Positions 17,728 through 21,486 of a stretch of DNA of 21,486 nucleotides are shown in pieces. Position 1 is the first letter of the stretch; each line of letters begins with the position of its first letter. The notes under the pieces were generated by a model that was not told the DNA's origin, made no database searches, and saw nothing but the letters and a program-made list of their open reading frames with translations. The translations under genes were made by a program, and so were the position numbers. The stretch is from the NCBI GenBank assembly GCA_902362595.1, contig CABIXF010000053.1, positions 1 to 21,486 on the forward strand. The letters are read 5' to 3'. Source of the DNA: Bacteroidaceae bacterium. Its GTDB lineage: Bacteria > Bacteroidota > Bacteroidia > Bacteroidales > Bacteroidaceae.

Positions 17728-19299
17728 TTACATTTTCATGCCCTTGCCCGTTTTCTTCTGCGGCTTCTCCTGCTGCTGTTGCTGGCGGGCGTCCTTCGGG
17801 TTGGTCTGACCTTTCTGCAACGGCTCTCTCAGATTCTTTGTAGCCTCGTTGGTCTTGCCATCGTTGTTCACCGCCACCTGCGTGCGGCTCTCGTTGGACG
17901 GAGCAACCTGCTGTGCATTGTCAGGGTTCGTGTCGTAGCGGTACGGGCGTCCCTTCTCCGGGTTGAACTTGATATACATCGTGGCATGGAAGCCCTGCTT
18001 GTCGGTCACGTTCTCCAGCTTCACGGCTTTACCCGCCACATAGTCGGCTTTCTGCTGGTCGGTGAAGCTCACGCCGCTCCATTTGCTGATGGGGCGGATG
18101 CTGCCGTCCTCGTTCGTCCACGTGTTGCGGCGTTGCTCCTTCTTGGTCTGTGCGGCATTTTCCCCGCCCTGCGCCTGACTTTTCGATGTGTCGCCTTTGG
18201 TTTCCTGTGTCTGTGCGGTACGGGGCGACTTGCCGGTTCCCGGCACGAACTCCACGCCGCGCTGCTCCACGTTCACTTGCAGGGTGGTGACGAACTTTCT
18301 GCCGTCGTTGCGCTCGATGAGCTTGTCGCGTACGGGCAGTCCGGCGCGGAGCATGTCCCGCTCCTGCGTGGTGATTTCCGTCTTGCCGATGCGCTCCGGG
18401 ATGCGCACCCTGCTTGCCGGAATGTCCGTGATTTCATTCGTCTTGCGGTCGATGCTGATGTAGGAGGGGATGATCTCGCCCGTTTCCCTGTCCACAATGT
18501 CCACGACCCTACCGAGATTGCCCGTTTCGCGGAGGTTCTTCCGGTCATTGTCGGAGAATTTGTGTTCCTTGTACTCATCCAGCTTCTGCTCCTTGCGGAT
18601 GAAGTGCGGCACGAGGCTGATGTTTCCCTCACCGTCCTTCTTGAAGGAGAGGCGGGCGTCCAGCTCGAATGATTCGCCGCCGAAGGTCGGTTTGACCTTT
18701 ACCAAGTCGGACTTGCCATAGTTGAGCATCTTCGTAAGGTCGCCGGACTTTTCAAGGTTGTCCCGCTTTACGCCCCATCTGTCCTCCAGCTCCTGCCAGT
18801 TGATTTTACTCTCGTCGATGGGCTGGTAGCCACGTTTGCCCTGCATCTGTTCGGATTTGTCCTGTTGCTGTTCTTTCCGTTGTTCCATGTTCTCCTGTTT
18901 TTGAGGTTCTTGTTTCTCTGTCTGTTGTGCTGCCATCTCTTCCTGCACCTTCTTCTCATAGTCGGAGGTGTCCACCTTGTGAGGGGCGAGCAGCTCCTTG
19001 TTCGCTTCGGGGTCTTTCAGCAGTTGCTTCATCACCTCTAAGAGATTTTCAGCTTGGTCTGCCGCAATGCGGTAGAAACCGAAGCGGCTGGGTTCCTTGC
19101 ACTGCCGGAAGAAGTTCTTGAAGAAGTTGTCCAGCACGTCGCCATGTCGGTCGAATTGCAGGAAACTCTGCGCGTTCTCCGCTTTTGCGGGGGTGCGCTT
19201 GGGTGTGCCGTCCGCGTTCAGCCCGGCTACCACGCTGATCTCGCCTGTCTTCTCGTCACGGACTACCAGCACGTCCTTTTCGTCTTTTTTCTTTGCCAT
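17728..19299 (-). CDS. Orf3 of the excision operon, DUF3945/DUF4099 protein
   Basis: The 523-residue protein is encoded between xis2d and exc, the place of orf3 in CTnDOT, which is reported as not essential for excision. The N-terminal ~115 residues are followed by a Gln/Glu/Lys-rich stretch (about 116-165), a DUF4099-like part starting YQPIDESKINWQELEDRWGV, DUF3945-like units with DIVDRETGEIIPSYISIDR and FTDQQKADYVAGKAVKLENV, and a Gln/Lys-rich tail. No enzyme motif is visible. It starts 20 bases after xis2d and ends 60 bases before exc. DUF3945 proteins are frequent next to topoisomerases in Bacteroidetes mobile elements, so a partner role is possible. Confidence 0.8.
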   Translation of the reverse strand: MAKKKDEKDVLVVRDEKTGEISVVAGLNADGTPKRTPAKAENAQSFLQFDRHGDVLDNFFKNFFRQCKEPSRFGFYRIAADQAENLLEVMKQLLKDPEANKELLAPHKVDTSDYEKKVQEEMAAQQTEKQEPQKQENMEQRKEQQQDKSEQMQGKRGYQPIDESKINWQELEDRWGVKRDNLEKSGDLTKMLNYGKSDLVKVKPTFGGESFELDARLSFKKDGEGNISLVPHFIRKEQKLDEYKEHKFSDNDRKNLRETGNLGRVVDIVDRETGEIIPSYISIDRKTNEITDIPASRVRIPERIGKTEITTQERDMLRAGLPVRDKLIERNDGRKFVTTLQVNVEQRGVEFVPGTGKSPRTAQTQETKGDTSKSQAQGGENAAQTKKEQRRNTWTNEDGSIRPISKWSGVSFTDQQKADYVAGKAVKLENVTDKQGFHATMYIKFNPEKGRPYRYDTNPDNAQQVAPSNESRTQVAVNNDGKTNEATKNLREPLQKGQTNPKDARQQQQQEKPQKKTGKGMKM

Positions 19300-19319
19300 C
19301 TGAAAAATGTTTTAATGGG

Positions 19320-19670
19320 TTATTTATGAAAGAAATTATGGATACGAGCCTTGTAGAAGGCTATATCTTCCTTTTTGAAGTCCTTGATATGGTTGGAAAG
19401 GAATGTCAGCACGTCCTCCTCGCTGTAATAGGTCTTCTTGCCCAGCGTCTTGTAGGGCAATGCGCCTACGCTGCGGTAGCGTTGGAGGGTGCGTTTGCTT
19501 ATCTGGAGCAACATGCACAAATCCTGATTGTCGAAAAGGCGGATGCTTTCCGTGATAGTGGGCTGTTTCCCCTCAGCCTTCATCGCCAGCAGCAGTTCGT
19601 CCTGACGGTCGAGCCGTTCCATCAGCTTCTGCATCCAGCCCTCGAAGTTGTTTCGTGTGAGCAGTTCCAT
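19320..19670 (-). CDS. xis2d: Xis2d excisionase-like DNA-binding protein
   Basis: The 116-residue protein has a MerR/HTH_17-type helix-turn-helix near residues 48-69 (NQDLCMLLQISKRTLQRYRS) followed by a typical wing (GALPYKTLGKKTYYSEEDV). It is the second gene of the excision operon and corresponds to Xis2d of CTnDOT, a recombination directionality factor that works with the integrase and also helps activate transfer genes. It begins 3 bases after the xis2c stop. It is similar in plan to Xis2c and to two plus-strand genes nearby. Confidence 0.85.
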   Translation of the reverse strand: MELLTRNNFEGWMQKLMERLDRQDELLLAMKAEGKQPTITESIRLFDNQDLCMLLQISKRTLQRYRSVGALPYKTLGKKTYYSEEDVLTFLSNHIKDFKKEDIAFYKARIHNFFHK

Positions 19671-19673
19671 GAC

Positions 19674-20036
19674 CTATGTCCTCCTTCCTTTTGGTTTGCC
19701 GCCCGTGCGCAGCGTGTGGTTGTGGAACAGGGTGTCTATTGTCCCTTCCTCGTTCCTTACTGTGTTGTCCTCCAATAGCCGCAGTATCTCGGAAAGGCGG
19801 TAGCGGCAGCTTCCGCGTACCACCACATACTCGATACGGTGGTCGGTGCGCATACGCTGCATGGTGCGCTTGCTCACGTTGAGCATCTTCGCCGCCTGTG
19901 CCGTGTCAAGCAGCTTGTCTTCGGTTTCCCGCTTCCGTTTCTTCTCGTCCCTTGCCTCGCGGATGTACCCTGCGATGTTCGCAATCTGCGCCATCATCTC
20001 CTTGTAGGCGGAACTTTCCATTGTTATCACTTTCAT
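19674..20036 (-). CDS. xis2c: Xis2c excisionase-like DNA-binding protein
   Basis: The 120-residue protein is the first gene of the excision operon, matching Xis2c of CTnDOT. A helix-turn-helix lies near residues 43-63 (LDTAQAAKMLNVSKRTMQRM), with a following wing ending RYRLSEILRLL. An Asp/Glu/Lys/Arg-rich segment (about 27-41) precedes it. I chose the ATG at 20036 (MKVITMESS); the longer reading starts at a non-ATG codon and runs through the promoter region. A candidate -7 element (GAATTTTG, 7 of 8) and a palindrome lie upstream. Confidence 0.85.
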   Translation of the reverse strand: MKVITMESSAYKEMMAQIANIAGYIREARDEKKRKRETEDKLLDTAQAAKMLNVSKRTMQRMRTDHRIEYVVVRGSCRYRLSEILRLLEDNTVRNEEGTIDTLFHNHTLRTGGKPKGRRT

Positions 20037-20064
20037 GTTCAGTCCTTTCTTTTTGTTTCTGCGA

Positions 20065-20072
20065 CAAAATTC
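20065..20072 (-). promoter_or_regulatory. Candidate -7 element of the excision operon (GAATTTTG)
   Basis: A near match to TAnnTTTG on the minus strand, 28 bases before the xis2c start codon. No convincing -33 element is seen, as might be expected for a promoter that depends on an activator such as RteC. Confidence 0.35.
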
Positions 20073-20104
20073 GGCAATAAACAAAAGGGGCTTTAACAAC
20101 TCAC

Positions 20105-20119
20105 TACGTGACTCACGTA
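20105..20119. promoter_or_regulatory. 15-bp palindrome TACGTGACTCACGTA, candidate RteC operator
   Basis: Two 7-bp perfect inverted arms surround one central base. The site lies 32 bp upstream of the likely -7 element of the xis2c operon, so it is centred near -50. RteC of CTnDOT is known to bind inverted half-sites just upstream of this promoter. That this palindrome is the site is inference from position and symmetry. Confidence 0.55.
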
Positions 20120-20211
20120 AGATTTTTGCGGAAGATGGCTCCGTAACCCGGTCAAACGGCGCAACAGGCAGCCTTTCAGCGGAAAACGATACGTCTTGTA
20201 TGCCGTTTCGT

Positions 20212-20219
20212 TACCTTTG
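20212..20219 (+). promoter_or_regulatory. -7 element TACCTTTG for the plus-strand HTH gene pair
   Basis: An exact TAnnTTTG match, 18 bases before the ATG at 20238. A -33 element is not clear. It drives transcription away from the excision operon. Confidence 0.6.
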
Positions 20220-20237
20220 CGGCAAACTCTAAATGAC

Positions 20238-20537
20238 ATGAATATGGAAATAGTATCTATCGAGAAAAAGACTTTCGAGATGATGGTGGCGGCATTCGGC
20301 GCACTCTCGGAGAAGGTCGCCGCCCTGAGGCGCAAAAGCGACACGGGGCGCATGGAAAGATGGCTCACGGGCGAGGAGGTCTGCGGGCAGTTGAGAATAA
20401 GCCCGCGCACGTTGCAGACGCTGCGTGACAGGCGGCTTATCGGCTACTCGCAGATAAACCGCAGGTTCTATTACAAGCCAGAGGAGGTGAAGCGGCTGAT
20501 ACCGCTTGTCGGCACGCTCTATCCGCACGGCAGATGA
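20238..20537 (+). CDS. Small HTH_17-type DNA-binding protein
   Basis: The 99-residue protein (MNMEIVSIEKKTFEMMV...) has a helix-turn-helix near residues 43-65 (LTGEEVCGQLRISPRTLQTL) and a wing with NRRFYYKPEEV, the same plan as Xis2c and Xis2d. The preceding ~40 residues are helical. I chose the ATG at 20238, which follows the -7 element TACCTTTG; the longer reading starts upstream of the promoter at a non-ATG codon. It is transcribed divergently from the excision operon and is followed after 31 bases by a related gene. The pair may correspond to the orf2a/orf2b position of CTnDOT, but I am not sure of that. Confidence 0.75.
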   Translation: MNMEIVSIEKKTFEMMVAAFGALSEKVAALRRKSDTGRMERWLTGEEVCGQLRISPRTLQTLRDRRLIGYSQINRRFYYKPEEVKRLIPLVGTLYPHGR

Positions 20538-20568
20538 TTTGATTTATTCACCCACTGAATCCGAAGTT

Positions 20569-20874
20569 ATGATGAACGAGAACAACGATGTTTTTACGAT
20601 GGAAGACGAGCCGATAGCCTCTGTGGTGCAGGATATGCGCAAAGGCTCGAAATGGCTGTCCGCATTTCTGGAAAGCTACCGTCCTCCGCTGGACGGGGAA
20701 CGTTACCTGACGGACGGCGAGGTGTCGGAACTGCTCCGTGTGAGCCGGCGCACCTTGCAGGAATACCGCAACAACCGCGTGTTGCCCTTCATACTTTTGG
20801 GAGGGAAGGTGCTTTACCCGGAAACGGGGCTGCGCGGGGTACTGGAAGCGAACTACCGCAAGCCGCTGGAGTGA
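20569..20874 (+). CDS. Second small HTH_17-type DNA-binding protein
   Basis: The 101-residue protein (MMNENNDVFTMEDEPIAS...) has an acidic N terminus, then a helix-turn-helix near residues 53-73 (DGEVSELLRVSRRTLQEYRN) with a wing NRVLPFILLGGKVLYPETGL that is close to that of Xis2d. Two adjacent ATG codons (20569 and 20572) are possible starts. The longer in-frame reading would overlap the upstream gene and is less likely. It forms an operon with the 99-residue gene and ends at a strong hairpin. Confidence 0.75.
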   Translation: MMNENNDVFTMEDEPIASVVQDMRKGSKWLSAFLESYRPPLDGERYLTDGEVSELLRVSRRTLQEYRNNRVLPFILLGGKVLYPETGLRGVLEANYRKPLE

Positions 20875-20885
20875 GGCGGTTTCAT

Positions 20886-20931
20886 GAAAAAGTAAACGGG
20901 TGACACCTTTTGTGGTGCTACCCGTTTACTT
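20886..20931. terminator. Bidirectional terminator hairpin between convergent genes
   Basis: AAGTAAACGGGT (20890-20901) and ACCCGTTTACTT (20920-20931) form a perfect 12-bp stem, with CACC/GGTG pairing inside. On the minus strand it is followed by TTTTTC. It lies between the converging plus-strand gene pair and the minus-strand RhuM-like gene. Confidence 0.75.
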
Positions 20932-20951
20932 GTCTTATGGGGTATGTGCAA

Positions 20952-21314
20952 TCAGCAATACCCGGCTTTTCCGTTCTGTATGAACATCACGTATGTCTGC
21001 CGTTTCTCTTGTGAGAGTGCCTTTCCCACCAGCCATGTGCGGAACAGGTGGGTGTTGTAGGTATTCACCCTGAAAGCGACCGGGATGATGATTTCAAGGG
21101 CGTACACGTCCGCGTGCAGCCCGTTTTCAAGCTGCATGTAGCGGCACACCTCGTAGTCGTTCAGCACGTCCGACTTGCGGACGGCTCTGATGGCGGCGTT
21201 CACTGCCGGGACGGTCGTATGGAACAATCCGGCTATTTCGGTGGCGGTCATCCACACGTCGTTACCGGTTACGCTGACTGCCTTGTCCTCGATGATGATT
21301 GTGTCACGTTTCAT
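20952..21314 (-). CDS. Small RhuM-like protein
   Basis: The 120-residue protein resembles the N-terminal part of RhuM-family proteins: WMTATEIAGLFHTTVPAVNAAI is helix-turn-helix-like, EVCRYMQLENG matches the V/S-C-R block, and DVYALEIIIPVAFRVNTYNT followed by FRTW matches the GYRVNS..FRxWA block. RhuM proteins are usually over 300 residues, so this is either a short stand-alone form or a shortened relative; the frame ends cleanly. The family role is unclear despite its old virulence label. I chose the ATG at 21314, 11 bases after the stop of the interrupted upstream gene, so the two probably share a transcript. Confidence 0.6.
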   Translation of the reverse strand: MKRDTIIIEDKAVSVTGNDVWMTATEIAGLFHTTVPAVNAAIRAVRKSDVLNDYEVCRYMQLENGLHADVYALEIIIPVAFRVNTYNTHLFRTWLVGKALSQEKRQTYVMFIQNGKAGYC

Positions 21315-21325
21315 GGCTTTTCTTT

Positions 21326-21414
21326 TTAGATGGTGCAACCTGCAAATTCCTCGACGCCGTTCAATCTTGCGGCAAGGTTCTCCATGTCCTGATTGAGCTT
21401 CTCTTTGGTTATCT
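21326..21414 (-). CDS. 3' exon of an unidentified gene interrupted by a group II intron
   Basis: The last 28 codons and stop of a gene (ITKEKLNQDMENLAARLNGV followed by EEFAGCTI) are open up to the inferred intron end. The reading frame stays open beyond that to the window edge, but that part is intron-like. The product is not recognised; the segment is a charged amphipathic helix. The gene is just upstream of the RhuM-like gene on the same strand. Confidence 0.45.
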
Positions 21415-21486
21415 GTAGGCTCGGCTGTCGGCGCCATGCCACCTTACGGTGGTAGGTTTCCGACAGCCTGCCTCCGAACCGTACGT
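21415..21486 (-). mobile_element. 3' end of a group II intron (end of domain V and domain VI)
   Basis: On the minus strand the window edge begins ACGTACGGTTC, the 3' half of a typical bacterial group II intron domain V. It is followed by a domain VI-like stem: GGC-a-GGCTGTCGG pairs with CCGACAGCC-gA-GCC, capped by a CCACC/GGTGG hairpin. A bulged A is seven bases from the end in GCCTAC, which fits the branch point and the AY 3' end. The intron would end at 21415. The catalytic upstream domains and any reverse transcriptase are outside the window. Confidence 0.6.

Larger units (their letters stand above)
1323..21414. mobile_element. Segment of a CTnDOT/CTnERL-family conjugative transposon
   Basis: The gene set tetQ-rteA-rteB, rteC and xis2c-xis2d-orf3-exc is the regulatory and excision core of the tetracycline-inducible Bacteroides conjugative transposons. 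All of these genes are on the minus strand and in an order I recognise from CTnDOT/CTnERL. No integrase, attachment site, relaxase or tra gene is visible, so this is an internal piece. The excision and helicase region is clearly GC-richer than the tetQ region, which suggests the resistance cargo has a different origin from the backbone. The limits given are only those of the two flanking mobile elements, not of the element itself. Confidence 0.85.

Noticed and set aside
20037..20099. N-terminal extension of Xis2c by 21 residues
   Set aside because: It starts at a TTG and covers the likely promoter; 120 residues fits the family.
1..21486. CRISPR arrays, tRNA or rRNA genes, integrase or att sites
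   Set aside because: I saw no regularly spaced repeats, no tRNA-like cloverleaf and no tyrosine recombinase motifs on either strand.

Overview
The window looks like a segment of a CTnDOT/CTnERL-type integrative conjugative element (conjugative transposon) from a gut Bacteroidales host (Bacteroides, Parabacteroides or a close relative). The grounds are: a full-length Tet(Q) ribosomal protection gene in the stop-start chain tetQ-rteA-rteB, an RteC-family regulator downstream, an excision operon in the order xis2c-xis2d-orf3-exc, several promoters with the Bacteroidetes -7 element TAnnTTTG, and little use of Shine-Dalgarno sites. Almost everything is read on the minus strand.

Reading the minus strand from right to left: (1) 21486-21415 is apparently the 3' end of a group II intron, followed by the last 28 codons of the gene it interrupts and a small RhuM-like protein. 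(2) Two short plus-strand helix-turn-helix genes (20238-20874) converge on these and end at a strong hairpin. (3) A divergent regulatory region of about 200 bp carries a 15-bp palindrome that is a good candidate RteC operator. (4) The excision operon follows: xis2c, xis2d, orf3 (DUF3945/DUF4099) and exc (topoisomerase III). exc carries an in-frame amber codon that removes its last 34 residues. (5) Downstream of exc is a candidate ~90-nt small RNA with its own -7 element and terminator (probable RteR), then a DUF1896 gene overlapping a 1938-residue methylase-helicase. (6) A 600-bp AT-rich gap holds a MITE-like inverted repeat, a decayed IS30-type transposase and the tetQ promoter with its leader. 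(7) tetQ-rteA-rteB follow. (8) A small RibD/DHFR-like cargo gene lies behind a long leader that can fold into mutually exclusive terminator and antiterminator forms. (9) rteC and its terminator follow, then a complete 1322-bp IS4-family insertion sequence whose left tip is base 1.

How the parts work together (known for this family, inferred here): tetracycline relieves translational attenuation in the tetQ leader and raises TetQ, RteA and RteB. RteB activates rteC, and RteC activates the xis2c-xis2d-orf3-exc operon, whose products excise the element and activate transfer. The RNA downstream of exc would damp transfer. The methylase-helicase and DUF1896 protein are probably accessory, perhaps protecting DNA on entry. 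No integrase, relaxase or tra genes lie in the window. Both edges fall in repetitive mobile elements, so the window may be a whole contig broken at repeats.

The least explained signals are the attenuator-like leader before the RibD-like gene, the shared 12-14 nt complementarity between the candidate RteR and the leaders of exc and the DUF1896 gene, and the amber codon in exc.
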